The notes under the pieces are model-generated. The model was not told the origin of the DNA and searched no databases. It was given only the letters and a program-made list of their open reading frames with translations. From positions 1 through 64,000 of the forward strand of contig JAGWXF010000009.1 of assembly GCA_018970025.1 (NCBI GenBank): a stretch of DNA of 64,000 nucleotides, in the 5' to 3' direction. The stretch's first letter is position 1; every line of letters starts with the position of its first letter. The translations under genes were made by a program, and so were the position numbers. Shown here piece after piece: positions 9,019 to 17,291 of this stretch. The stretch is from Actinomycetales bacterium. Lineage in GTDB: Bacteria; Actinomycetota; Actinomycetes; S36-B12.

Positions 9019-9789
9019 TCATGCGGTCGTGGAGAGCGTGGGGTCGGATACCCAGGAGACCTGGCTGGCGGCCGCCATGAGCGCATGGGCCAGCTCGTCG
9101 AGGCGCTGGTCGATCATGACGGAGAAGCCGGCGATGCCCAGCGAGGCGATAACCGTGCCGTGCGGCCCGTGAATGGGTGCTGCCAGGCTGGAGACGCCGT
9201 CCTCGAGATCGGCGCACCCGTAGGCGTAGCCCTTCTCCCTCGTGTGCTCGAGGATCGCCAGGAGCTCGCCCGGCTCTCGCGGAGTGTTCGCGGCGTAGGG
9301 CTGCAATGGGCCGGATACGACCCGGTCGATGAGCTCCTGCGATGCCCAGGTCAGCAGCACGTAGCCGGAGGGGCATGCGTGGTACGGCATGGTGCGGCCC
9401 GCGCGGCCGTAGAGGTCGAGATTGGACAGGCTGGCCACGTGCTCGATGCAGACGACCTCCCGTGACCCGGGCACGTTGAGGAATGTCGGCAGGCCGAGCG
9501 TGCTGGTGAGCGTCTCCATCACCGGGATGGCCTCCCGGCGCAGGTCAAAGGCCTGGGTTGCGGCGTGCCCGAGGTGGGCGAGGTCTGGACCGAGTCGGTA
9601 CGACTTGGTCTGCGGATCCTTCTTTGCCATCCCCTCCAGGGTGAGCGTGTGCATGAGCCGGAAGGCCGACGCCTTGCTCACGCCGAGCGATCGGCTGATC
9701 TCGGTGATCCCGAGCGGGCGCGGGCTGGTCGCCAGCAGGCGCAGTGCAGTGAACGCCTTGCGGACCCCTTCGACCTCGTAGCCGGCCAT
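9019..9789 (-). CDS. IclR-family transcriptional regulator
   Basis: 256 residues. Residues 1-75 form the IclR winged HTH (AFTALRLLATSPRPLGITEISRS.., LGVSKASAFRLMHTL); residues 85-250 form the GAF-like effector domain (SREVVCIEHV, GRTMPYHACPSGYVLL, GCADLEDGVSSLAAPI, IASLGIAG). The Cys in DLEDG context (YGCADLEDG) is typical. It starts 7 bp after the DUF3830 stop codon with no clear Shine-Dalgarno, so coupling is likely. It is co-transcribed inside the operon it probably controls. The perfect palindrome at 10300-10324 at the operon head is its obvious candidate operator, because IclR proteins bind GTTTC...GAAAC-like palindromes. Confidence 0.9.
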   Translation of the reverse strand: MAGYEVEGVRKAFTALRLLATSPRPLGITEISRSLGVSKASAFRLMHTLTLEGMAKKDPQTKSYRLGPDLAHLGHAATQAFDLRREAIPVMETLTSTLGLPTFLNVPGSREVVCIEHVASLSNLDLYGRAGRTMPYHACPSGYVLLTWASQELIDRVVSGPLQPYAANTPREPGELLAILEHTREKGYAYGCADLEDGVSSLAAPIHGPHGTVIASLGIAGFSVMIDQRLDELAHALMAAASQVSWVSDPTLSTTA

Positions 9790-9796
9790 CAGATGC

Positions 9797-10279
9797 CTAG
9801 CCGTGACCGGGCCGGAAGATGACCTGCTCGCGGCCCTCGGCGAGGATGCGGTCGCCGGCCTGGTAGAAGTCGTCGAGCTGCTCGGGGATGACCTCGGCGA
9901 AGAGGTTGCCGCGGATGCCCGTCTCGGTGACGATGCGCAGGTCGCCGTGGCCGTACCAGAGCGCGATCTCGGCACCGTCGCCGAGCCCGATCCGATCCTT
10001 GTGCACATGCATCCCGGCATACATGCGCGCTGGGAAGAAGTAGTAGACGAGCTGGCCCGCCTTCGGCCAGACGACGTGATTCTCCAGGGGCACCTCGACG
10101 GGCGGGGTGTAGACGTAGAACTCCTGGCCGGAGTAGATCGAGTGGTAGCTCAGGCCCTCCACGGGTGCCGCCGTGAGCATGTCGGCGATCGCCTGCGCCG
10201 TCACGGGTGCCTCCTCGCGCAGCAATCGTGCGGTGAAGGTCTTCTGCTGGCGGGTGAGGGTGAACTCGATGGTCTCCAC
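9797..10279 (-). CDS. DUF3830 family protein (cyclophilin-like fold), first gene of operon
   Basis: 160 residues. The pattern IEFTLTRQQKTFTARLLREE, AP.TAQAI, EGLSYHSIYSGQEFYV and a late GDLRI..ETG.RGNLFAEV matches DUF3830, a small family with a cyclophilin-like barrel often found beside amino-acid or amide catabolic genes; no enzymatic role is established to my knowledge. The GTG start has GGAGG 4 nt upstream. There is no signal peptide, so it is cytosolic. As the first gene of a transporter/lyase operon it may process or sense the imported substrate; that is inference only. Confidence 0.8.
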   Translation of the reverse strand: METIEFTLTRQQKTFTARLLREEAPVTAQAIADMLTAAPVEGLSYHSIYSGQEFYVYTPPVEVPLENHVVWPKAGQLVYYFFPARMYAGMHVHKDRIGLGDGAEIALWYGHGDLRIVTETGIRGNLFAEVIPEQLDDFYQAGDRILAEGREQVIFRPGHG

Positions 10280-10299
10280 ATGGCCTCCGACGATCCCGG

Positions 10300-10324
10300 C
10301 ACTGTTTCTTTGAAAGAAACAGTG
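10300..10324. promoter_or_regulatory. Perfect 25-bp palindrome, probable IclR operator
   Basis: Two 12-bp arms (CACTGTTTCTTT and AAAGAAACAGTG) around one central G. It lies about 11-35 bp downstream of the predicted transcription start and 20 bp before the DUF3830 start codon, a position where a bound repressor would block transcription. The GTTTC/GAAAC halves resemble IclR-family operators, and an IclR gene is second in the operon. Confidence 0.75.
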
Positions 10325-10341
10325 ATTCGCTCAACGGCGTA

Positions 10342-10370
10342 AACGTAGGAACGGAATTCAGTCCTGTCAA
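10342..10370 (-). promoter_or_regulatory. Sigma-70-type promoter of the DUF3830-IclR-ABC-lyase operon
   Basis: On the minus strand TTGACA (10370-10365), a 17-bp spacer, and TACGTT (10347-10342). This is the best -35/-10 match in the left third of the window and is correctly placed for the operon starting at 10279. Confidence 0.7.
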
Positions 10371-10471
10371 GGACTCCGGCGAGATTGCTTCGAAAGGCCG
10401 TGGGGACGGCCGCATCGCGGCACGGATCGAGCAGGTTGACGGGCGCACGCGGCGCCCATAGCGTCACTGGC

Positions 10472-11383
10472 GTGGGGGGTGATCCAGGCTCGGCCGTGGA
10501 GCGACTGACGGCCCTGCGCCAGTACCGGGCCTCAGGGGAGCGGGCTCCCAACAAGCCGCTCCTGGTGCTGCTCGCCCTCGGCCAGCTCGCATCGACAGGC
10601 TCGTCGCAGCTGCCGTGGTCGGTGGTGGAGGAGCGCCTCGGCGCCCTGCTCGAGGAGTTCGGTACGCCCTCCGCCCGGGGGGCGACCGCGGCGGCGTACC
10701 CGTTCACCCGCCTGCGCAGCGACGGGGTGTGGCAGCTGTCCAGGGACGTCCCGAATGACACGCTCGGGCCGCTGCGCGAGGCACCGATCACTGGCTCCTT
10801 CTCTGAGGACATCGAGCAGTCGCTCGCTCGCGACCCGCAGGGCGTATATATGGCAGCGCGAGCCATTGTCGCCGCCCAGTTCCCCGCGACGATCGCGCCT
10901 GACGTGCTGGCAGCGGTCGGCTTCGATCCCGAGCTCGACACCGGCTCCATGGCTGGGACGGTCCCGGCGGCTGAGCGCCGCAGGAGTGCGCAGTGGCGTC
11001 AGCAGGTCATCATGGCCTGGGATCGCGCATGCGCCTTCTGCGGCTTCGACGGGTCGCTGGCGGGGATGCCGGTCGGCATCGAGGCCGCTCATGTGCGCTG
11101 GTTCAACTTCGGTGGCCCTGACGAGATGGACAATGGCCTGGCCCTGTGCTCCCTGCACCACAAGCTGCTCGACCGTGGGGTGCTCGGCCTGAGCGACCCG
11201 GACACCATCGCCGTCTCGCAGGCGTATGCGGCGGTGAGCGAGTCAGGCAAGCGGGTCTACGACCTGCACGGTGCCAGGCTGCGCCCCAGGCCCGGCACTA
11301 CGGTGCCGAGCCTGGAGCACGTTGCCTGGCATAGGACCCAGGTGTTCAAGGGCGAGCCGCTCAGCGTGGGTCGTCCTCGATGA
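10472..11383 (+). CDS. Phosphorothioate-DNA-dependent type IV restriction endonuclease (SBD-HNH)
   Basis: 303 residues from the GTG at 10472, which follows a TAGCGT -10 box by 7 nt (leaderless). Residues 10-150 resemble the sulfur-binding domain of ScoMcrA/SprMcrA-type enzymes (LRQYRASGERAPNKPLLVLL, AAYPFTRLRSDGVW). Residues 175-260 form an HNH nuclease with CAFC (187-190), EAAH (204-207), Asn221, Cys226 and HH (229-230), then a conserved tail (VYDLHG, EHVAWH, QVFKGEP). Such enzymes cut DNA carrying phosphorothioate (Dnd) modification or methyl-C. There is no SRA domain and no dnd genes nearby, so it is a stand-alone guard against modified incoming DNA. The product name rests on my recall of family sequences. 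Confidence 0.8.
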   Translation: MGGDPGSAVERLTALRQYRASGERAPNKPLLVLLALGQLASTGSSQLPWSVVEERLGALLEEFGTPSARGATAAAYPFTRLRSDGVWQLSRDVPNDTLGPLREAPITGSFSEDIEQSLARDPQGVYMAARAIVAAQFPATIAPDVLAAVGFDPELDTGSMAGTVPAAERRRSAQWRQQVIMAWDRACAFCGFDGSLAGMPVGIEAAHVRWFNFGGPDEMDNGLALCSLHHKLLDRGVLGLSDPDTIAVSQAYAAVSESGKRVYDLHGARLRPRPGTTVPSLEHVAWHRTQVFKGEPLSVGRPR

Positions 11384-11693
11384 CACTGGGCATCGCGAAG
11401 GCGGCCGGCAGCGGTGCCTGAAGGTAGTTTCGACGCGCGGCACTCGTGGTCGGGGATCGGCGATTCTCCGGTTCGCTCGCGCTCGTGTGCCCGCTCACGA
11501 CGACACGGCGTGACTAACCCTGGCGGATCGAGATCGCGGCGGATGATCGAAGTGGGCTCCGTGAGACGTCATACGTTCAGTGCGAGCATCTGCGCAGTGT
11601 CGCCACGGCCCGGTGGAAATCAGCGGAACAGCGAGCACGATCGTTCGGGATCGGCCACGATGGGGCCTTCGAACCGTCCTTCCTGGAGGCTCC
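11384..11693. other. 310-bp intergenic region without recognisable gene
   Basis: No ORF with protein-like composition, no tRNA and no strong hairpin seen. It must hold the promoter of the CoA ligase at 11694, but I find no convincing -35/-10 pair. A GGAGG ribosome site precedes the ligase ATG. Confidence 0.5.
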
Positions 11694-13235
11694 ATGTTCA
11701 CCAGCCCCTTGCCTGATGTCGAGATCCCGGATATTCCGCTGTCGGACTACGTCCTCGCGCGCGCCGCTGAGCTCGGCGACAAGCCGGCACTGATCGAGGG
11801 GCTATCCGGCCGGGTGCTGACCTACGCCGGCCTGGCCGGAGCCGTGCGCAGCCTGGCGGGAGGGCTGGTCGCCAGCGGGTTCGCCAAGGGTGACGTACTG
11901 GCTCTCATGGCCCCGAACCTGCCGGAGTACGCCATCGTCTTCCACGGCGTCGCCATGGCGGGCGGCATCATCACCACGATCAACCCCACCTACACCGAGG
12001 CCGAGGTCCATAAGCAGCTCGTCGACTCCGGCGCGCGGATCCTGGTGACCATCGGGATGTTCCTGCCGGTCGCGACTGCGGCTGCCGCGGATACGTCGGT
12101 GGAGAAGATCTACGTCATCGGCGAGGCCGAGGGGGCCGAGCCGCTCACCGCCCTGTTCGGCGCACCCCTGCAGGCGAGCGTCCCGGTCAGCCCCGACGAC
12201 CTCGTCGCCCTGCCGTACTCGTCAGGCACGACGGGCGTCAGCAAGGGCGTGATGCTCACCCATCGCAATCTCGTCGCGAATGTCGCGCAGGTGCTCTCCG
12301 CGGCTGACATCCGGGACGATGACACCTTCATTGCCGTGCTGCCCTTCTTCCATATCTATGGCATGCAGGTCCTGATGAACACCGGCCTGCGGGCCGGCAC
12401 GACGACGGTCACGATGCCGCGCTTCGACCTCGAGGAGTTCCTGCGACTGCACCAGGACTATGGGGTCACCCGATCCTTCGTCGCCCCGCCCATCGTCGTG
12501 GCACTTGCCAAGCATCCGCTGGTCGACACGTACGACATGTCGAAGCTCGAGCAGGTGTTCTCCGGCGCGGCTCCGCTCTCGGCCGAGCTCTCGCTGGAGG
12601 CCGGGGCACGCCTGGGCTGCGAGGTCGTGCAGGGATTCGGGATGACCGAGCTCTCTCCGGTCTCGCACCTCACCCCGCCCGGCCAGTTCAAGCCCGGATC
12701 CGTCGGGGTCACCGCGCCCAACACCGCCACGCGGATCGTCGACCCGGCGACGGGCGAGGATCTCGGCATTGACCAGGACGGCGAGGTCATGGTCAGTGGC
12801 CCGCAGGTGATGCTCGGCTACCTCAACAATCCCGAGGCGACGGCCGCGACGATCGACCCCGACGGCTGGCTGCACACCGGCGACATCGGCCACATCGATG
12901 CCGACGGTCACCTCTATATCGTCGACCGGCTCAAGGAGCTCATCAAGGTCAAGGGCTTCCAGGTGCCGCCTGCGGAGCTCGAGGCCCTCCTTCTCACCCA
13001 CCCTGCCGTCGCGGATGCCGCCGTCGTGGGCAGGCTCGACGATGAGTCCGGGGAGATCCCGGTTGCATTCGTCGTCCTCCGCGAGGGCAGCCAGGCAAGC
13101 GAGGACGACATCAAGCAGTACGTCGCAGCGAGTGTCGCCAGCTACAAGCAGGTGCGCGAGGTCGTGTTCACTGATGCGATCCCGAAGTCGGCCTCAGGCA
13201 AGATCCTGCGTCGGGTGCTGCGCGACCAGTCCTGA
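11694..13235 (+). CDS. AMP-dependent acyl/4-coumarate-CoA ligase
   Basis: 513 residues of the ANL superfamily (adenylation then thioesterification of a carboxylic acid with CoA). Motifs: YSSGTTGVSKGVMLTHRNL (P-loop A3), GFGMTELSPVSH (A5), GWLHTGDIG (A7), the hinge IVDRLKELIKVKGFQVPPAELEA (A8) and PKSASGKILRR with the catalytic Lys. Spacing and sequence resemble 4-coumarate-CoA ligases and medium-chain acyl-CoA synthetases rather than FadD long-chain enzymes. The start is the ATG with GGAGG 6 nt upstream; the open frame extends further left without a protein-like sequence. It is convergent with the nitrilase gene 40 bp downstream and stands alone, so the acid it activates is unknown. Confidence 0.88.
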   Translation: MFTSPLPDVEIPDIPLSDYVLARAAELGDKPALIEGLSGRVLTYAGLAGAVRSLAGGLVASGFAKGDVLALMAPNLPEYAIVFHGVAMAGGIITTINPTYTEAEVHKQLVDSGARILVTIGMFLPVATAAAADTSVEKIYVIGEAEGAEPLTALFGAPLQASVPVSPDDLVALPYSSGTTGVSKGVMLTHRNLVANVAQVLSAADIRDDDTFIAVLPFFHIYGMQVLMNTGLRAGTTTVTMPRFDLEEFLRLHQDYGVTRSFVAPPIVVALAKHPLVDTYDMSKLEQVFSGAAPLSAELSLEAGARLGCEVVQGFGMTELSPVSHLTPPGQFKPGSVGVTAPNTATRIVDPATGEDLGIDQDGEVMVSGPQVMLGYLNNPEATAATIDPDGWLHTGDIGHIDADGHLYIVDRLKELIKVKGFQVPPAELEALLLTHPAVADAAVVGRLDDESGEIPVAFVVLREGSQASEDDIKQYVAASVASYKQVREVVFTDAIPKSASGKILRRVLRDQS

Positions 13236-13275
13236 CAGTCCAGACGGCTCCCCGCGTGCCAGGGCTGGGGGCGGA

Positions 13276-14076
13276 TCAGGTGCCGTAGAGCTCGGGCCTG
13301 CGGTGGGCGAGGTAGTCCAAGTCCGGCTCCGGCGATGCGCCCATCGTGATCTGCGCGTCGGCGTGGCCGGGAGCGTCCCCCGCATCGGCGAGAATCGCGC
13401 CCTTGCTCGAGATGATGCAGCTGCGGCCCAGGAACGACAGTCGCGGCCCATGACCGACCCAGTTCGACAGGGCCAGCGGCAGGCCGTTCTCCATCGCCCG
13501 CGCCTTGGCGTAGGTGAGGTGGTAGTCGGTGTAGGGGTGCATGTTCGCCGACAGCACGACAAGGGCCTCTGCGCCGGCCACCGCCAGCGTGCGTGCAACC
13601 TCGGGGAACTCGATGTCGTAGCAGATGGCGACACCGAGATCGCCGACGCTGGTGCGAACGGGTCGCAGGACCGACCCTGCTGCGAAGATCCGCGACTCGC
13701 CGGCGAATAGGTGCGTCTTGCGGACGATGGCGGCCAGTGAGCCATCCGCCTCGATGACCGCCGCGCTGTTGTACAGGACCTCGTCAGCGCGCTCGATGAA
13801 TCCCAGGACGACGACGAGCCCGGCTTCGGCCGCCGACTGGCATATGCGATCGAATGCCTCGCCGCCCGGCTGCGGCGCGACCTCGCCCATATTGCGGCGC
13901 AGGTCGTACTGGGTCGTCGCCAGCTCGGGCAGCACCAGCAGGTCGACCGCGCCGCGGGCGTCGCTGATTGAAGCCGTGATCACGTCCAGCGAGCCCGCCG
14001 CATCCAGCGGCCCCGCAGCGGGCTGCATCACGCGAACCCGGATGGCCCGACCGTGCGTCACTGGCTGGGCCTGCAT
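13276..14076 (-). CDS. Carbon-nitrogen hydrolase (nitrilase superfamily amidase)
   Basis: 266 residues from the ATG at 14076 (GGAG 4 nt upstream; a GTG at 14097 is the alternative). The catalytic triad is visible: Glu51 in LPELATTQYD, Lys120 in RKTHLF and Cys152 in ICYDIEFPE. The family hydrolyses the C-N bonds of amides, for example deaminated glutathione, omega-amides or N-carbamoyl compounds. No flanking gene shares an obvious pathway. It is divergent from the protease inhibitor gene at 14208. Cytosolic; the substrate cannot be assigned. Confidence 0.88.
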   Translation of the reverse strand: MQAQPVTHGRAIRVRVMQPAAGPLDAAGSLDVITASISDARGAVDLLVLPELATTQYDLRRNMGEVAPQPGGEAFDRICQSAAEAGLVVVLGFIERADEVLYNSAAVIEADGSLAAIVRKTHLFAGESRIFAAGSVLRPVRTSVGDLGVAICYDIEFPEVARTLAVAGAEALVVLSANMHPYTDYHLTYAKARAMENGLPLALSNWVGHGPRLSFLGRSCIISSKGAILADAGDAPGHADAQITMGASPEPDLDYLAHRRPELYGT

Positions 14077-14207
14077 ATCGCTCCATCCTGCTGGCACCTT
14101 GCTGAGCCGCCGAGCCGACGAGCCGCCGGCGCCTTCGAAGTGGCCTGACCTGGCGACAAGAGCATAGGGTGAGGTCTGATTCGCAGTCGCTCACCCACGG
14201 AGGACGC

Positions 14208-14621
14208 ATGAGACGAGGCCTGGCGGCAGTTGCCGCGATCGGCATGGCATTCCTGCTGGCGGCGCCGGTGGCGCCGGCAGCGGCAGCGCAGAAGAAGGAC
14301 GACACCCTCATCGTCCGCGACCTGCCGGCGCGCGTCCGCCTGGTGCCCGGGGAGAAGGTCAAGCTCGTGCTCACCACGAACGTGACCACCGGCTACCAGT
14401 GGATTGCCACGGGCGGCAAGCCCGAGGTGAAGGTCTCCAAGGGTGTCTACGCCGCTCCGGCGAACCCATCCGAGATGGTCGGCGTCGCCGGGACGACGAC
14501 CTGGACGATCACCGCCGTTGCCAAGGGCAAGACCACCGTCACCGTGGTGACGCGGCCACCCGGTGCGCAGAACACCATGACCGATGAGACTGTCGGGGTG
14601 CTGACGATCACCGTCATGTGA
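14208..14621 (+). CDS. Secreted chagasin-like cysteine protease inhibitor (I42)
   Basis: 137 residues beginning MRRGLAAVAAIGMAFLLAAP, a clear signal peptide ending near AAAAQ. The body matches the chagasin/ICP family: the L2 loop NVTTGYQW (usual NPTTGY), the L4 region GVAGTTTWT and an L6-like RPPGAQN. These three loops plug the active site of papain-like proteases. GGAGG lies 4 nt before the ATG at 14208 and a CATAGGGT box lies about 40 nt upstream. The Pro-to-Val change in L2 is mild. Target proteases are unknown; a defensive or housekeeping role outside the membrane is likely. Confidence 0.8.
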   Translation: MRRGLAAVAAIGMAFLLAAPVAPAAAAQKKDDTLIVRDLPARVRLVPGEKVKLVLTTNVTTGYQWIATGGKPEVKVSKGVYAAPANPSEMVGVAGTTTWTITAVAKGKTTVTVVTRPPGAQNTMTDETVGVLTITVM

Positions 14622-14639
14622 CGGTCGACGCCAGTCGGG

Positions 14640-16223
14640 TCACGCTGAGTCGGGCTGCACGACGATGAGCAGCTCGGTAGCCCGGCTCATCCCCGCATAG
14701 CGCACGCTGGCCGGGTTGACGCCCTCGTGGAAGCCATCGATGGCGAGCACGATGGCTGGGCGCTCGAGCCCCTTGAATCCGCTGACCGTGGAGTAGAACA
14801 CGTCATTGCCATCGAGGAACTCCTGCCAGTAGGCAGCCTTGTCGGCGTCGAGCTCGCGCTGGACATTGTGCCGATGCAGGGTCGTGAGCAGGGCGATGTG
14901 CTCGGGCAGGTAGCCGCGCCGGTCATGCAGGTCGGCCACCATGTCATCGGCCGTGCCCATGACATCCTGCGCAGGGCAGGTGACGATCTCCACCTCGGGA
15001 CCCTGGCCGCCGCGAGCAACTGGCCTGGCGCTGATGAGCGGGCGGAAGGCATCCACGATCTGCCGGGTATTGCGCAGGTTCTCGTCGAGGATGAACGGGA
15101 CGAGGTCGACGTCCGGGCGACCCTTGCGCTCGGTGAACACGGCCTGCTCGTCATCGCGGAAGACGGCGAGCCGAACGTGCTCGTCACGTCCGGCCGCGAG
15201 GATGACCTGCCACCAGTGGTCGGCGAAGTCCTGGGCCTCGTCGATGACAAAGGCGGTGAACCGGTCCGCTGGTCGCAGGCTCGCAACAGCGGCCAGCATC
15301 TGCTCGGGCAGCTGGTGCATCCAGTAGTCGGCATCCGTCGTGGCACGCAGCTCGATCCCCCACAGGGTTGCGAGCTGATGGAACGTCCCGATGAATGCCG
15401 GACGTCGCCTGCCCTGCAGGTCGCCGAGCTCGTCCTTCATCACCTCCGCGACACCGCGCGTATAGGTGAGCAGCGCAACGCGCTCACCTTCCCGCGCCCA
15501 GGCCTTCGCGCGCTCCTTCGCCAGCCAGCTCTTGCCGGTGCCGGCCGAGCCGACGAACTCCATGCGCGGGATCAGCTTCGTGGCGCGGATGATGAACCGA
15601 CGTGACTCGGTGGCCTCCTGGACCTCGCGGAGGCGGGCCATCGTGCGTGCGGGTACCTGCACCGGGTCGGCGTCGGCGTTCTGGAGTGCCTGCAGGGCAG
15701 CATCGACCCACCCGTGAGCTGGGGGCCTGCCACCGTGCCCATCGGCCAGGCGGCCTGCCGCGATCGCCGCTGCCGCAGCGAGATCGCCCTGGCCGACGAT
15801 CACCTCGCGAGGCGCCTGCGGACCCATGTCGGCGTGGACGCTGGTGTACGGGAAGGCCACCAGCCACGTGCCGCGAACCGGCCCGCGCGACCAGTCGGGC
15901 TGCCGCTCGAGGTAGCGCTGCAACGACCACAGCCCCTTGCGGGCCTGGTGCACCGGGTCGATCTCGCGCTCCTGGGCGCCGGTCTGGATGAACTGGCCAC
16001 CGCGATACTGGACGTACCCGCCCTTGACCTCGATGACCGCGGCCCCGAGGTCGGGCATCAGCACGATCACGTCGATCTCGACATCGCCGTACTGATCGTC
16101 GGTGATGCGGACACCGTGCAGGATGACGTCGTCGTCCGACAGCTGCGCACGCAGGGCCTCGACGACGATGCGCTCGGAATCGTCCGCGAAGACCGGCTCA
16201 GCCGGGATCAGCAGCGCCCCCAT
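14640..16223 (-). CDS. NERD nuclease-domain UvrD/Rep-like helicase
   Basis: 527 residues. Residues 10-150 form a nuclease-related domain with Asp51 and the Glu65-x-Lys67 pair (IEVKGG), the PD-(D/E)xK-type active site. Residues 205-525 form a superfamily-1 helicase: Walker A GSAGTGKS (225-232), Walker B DEAQ (328-331), and the C-terminal motifs STVSGFKGLERPAIVL and VRYAGMSRATELL (motif VI). Such NERD-helicases probably act in DNA repair or defence. The ATG at 16223 lies 6 nt after a TAGGTT -10 box, so the mRNA is probably leaderless. It is divergent from the aldo/keto reductase (40 bp between starts) and convergent with the chagasin gene. Confidence 0.85.
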   Translation of the reverse strand: MGALLIPAEPVFADDSERIVVEALRAQLSDDDVILHGVRITDDQYGDVEIDVIVLMPDLGAAVIEVKGGYVQYRGGQFIQTGAQEREIDPVHQARKGLWSLQRYLERQPDWSRGPVRGTWLVAFPYTSVHADMGPQAPREVIVGQGDLAAAAAIAAGRLADGHGGRPPAHGWVDAALQALQNADADPVQVPARTMARLREVQEATESRRFIIRATKLIPRMEFVGSAGTGKSWLAKERAKAWAREGERVALLTYTRGVAEVMKDELGDLQGRRRPAFIGTFHQLATLWGIELRATTDADYWMHQLPEQMLAAVASLRPADRFTAFVIDEAQDFADHWWQVILAAGRDEHVRLAVFRDDEQAVFTERKGRPDVDLVPFILDENLRNTRQIVDAFRPLISARPVARGGQGPEVEIVTCPAQDVMGTADDMVADLHDRRGYLPEHIALLTTLHRHNVQRELDADKAAYWQEFLDGNDVFYSTVSGFKGLERPAIVLAIDGFHEGVNPASVRYAGMSRATELLIVVQPDSA

Positions 16224-16229
16224 ACCGCG

Positions 16230-16256
16230 AACCTACCCCAGGCCAGGCCGTAGGCT
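16230..16256. promoter_or_regulatory. Back-to-back leaderless -10 boxes
   Basis: On the minus strand TAGGTT (16235-16230) lies 6 nt before the NERD-helicase ATG. On the plus strand TAGGCT (16251-16256) lies 7 nt before the aldo/keto reductase ATG at 16264. The 40-bp divergent gap has no room for 5' leaders, so both mRNAs should start at their start codons. No -35 consensus is visible. Confidence 0.6.
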
Positions 16257-16263
16257 GCCGGCC

Positions 16264-17286
16264 ATGAGCACCGCTGAGATGACGTACACCCAACTTGGGC
16301 GCACCGGCCTGCGGGTCAGCCGCATCTGCCTTGGCACGATGAACTTCGGCCCGGTGACCTCGAAGGAGGACTCCTTCGCGATCATGGATCGCGCGCTGGA
16401 GGACGGGGTCAACTTCTTCGATACCGCCAACGTCTACGGCTGGAACTGGCAGGGCAGTGCCGAGGAGGGCTTTCGTGCCAAGGGCACGACCGAGCGGATC
16501 GTGGGGGAGTGGTTCGCCCAGGGCGGTCAGCGCCGCGAGCGGACGGTCATCGCAACGAAGCTGTACGGCGACATGGGCCCATGGCCGAATGAGGGCCGGC
16601 TGTCGGCCCTGAACATCCGGCGTGCGTGCGACGCCTCCCTGCAGCGGCTGCAGACCGACTACATCGACCTGTACCAGATGCACCACGTCGACCGACTGGC
16701 CCCGTGGGAGGAGATCTGGGAGGCGATGGAGGTGCTGCGCATGCAGGGAAAGATCCTGTATGTCGGCTCCTCCAACTTCGCCGGATGGCACCTGGCCCAG
16801 GCGCAGGAGTCGGCCCGGCGGCACGGCACCCTGGGCCTGGTCAGCGAGCAGTCGATCTACAACCTGGTACAGCGCTCGGTGGAGCTCGAGGTACTGCCCG
16901 CGGCCCAGCACTACGGGATCGGGGTCATTCCCTGGTCGCCACTGCATGGCGGCCTGCTCGGCGGGATCCTGCGCAAGACCGAGGCCGGCGATATCAAGCG
17001 CAGTGTGGGCGGCCGGGCGGGCGATGGCCTGCCGGTCCATCGCGAGCAGCTGGTGCAGTGGGAGGCATTCTGCGCCGAGCGCGGCGAGGATCCGGCCGAT
17101 GTGGCGATCGCCTGGCTGCTGCATCAGCCTGCGGTGACCGCTCCGATCGTCGGCCCGCGCACGATGCACCAGTGGGAGGGTGCCCTGCGGGCCCTGGCCA
17201 TCAGCCTGGACGAGGCCGCGCTGGCACGCCTGGACGAGATCTTCCCCGGCCCGGGCGGCACGGCGCCGGAGGCCTACGCCTGGTAA
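16264..17286 (+). CDS. Aldo/keto reductase
   Basis: 340 residues of the NADPH-dependent (beta/alpha)8 aldo/keto reductases. Catalytic tetrad visible: Asp53 and Tyr58 (FFDTANVYG), Lys99 (ATKLYG) and His140 (YQMHH). The order LGRTGLRVSRICLGTMNFG at the start and GSSNFAGW, EQSIYNL and GVIPWSPL later follows the AKR11/12-like group. The start is the ATG at 16264 by homology and the leaderless -10 box; an upstream in-frame extension is antisense of the helicase. A strong inverted repeat begins 5 bp after the stop codon. The substrate is unknown. Confidence 0.9.
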   Translation: MSTAEMTYTQLGRTGLRVSRICLGTMNFGPVTSKEDSFAIMDRALEDGVNFFDTANVYGWNWQGSAEEGFRAKGTTERIVGEWFAQGGQRRERTVIATKLYGDMGPWPNEGRLSALNIRRACDASLQRLQTDYIDLYQMHHVDRLAPWEEIWEAMEVLRMQGKILYVGSSNFAGWHLAQAQESARRHGTLGLVSEQSIYNLVQRSVELEVLPAAQHYGIGVIPWSPLHGGLLGGILRKTEAGDIKRSVGGRAGDGLPVHREQLVQWEAFCAERGEDPADVAIAWLLHQPAVTAPIVGPRTMHQWEGALRALAISLDEAALARLDEIFPGPGGTAPEAYAW

Positions 17287-17291
17287 CGAAG

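Noticed and set aside
8987-9376. 130-codon extension of the ABC binding protein
   Set aside because: It overlaps the IclR gene and would bury the lipoprotein signal; GGGAG supports the ATG at 8986.
10201-10950. Minus-strand frame covering the HNH gene start and the operon promoter
   Set aside because: It runs antisense to the HNH coding region and across a clear promoter and operator; no motif.
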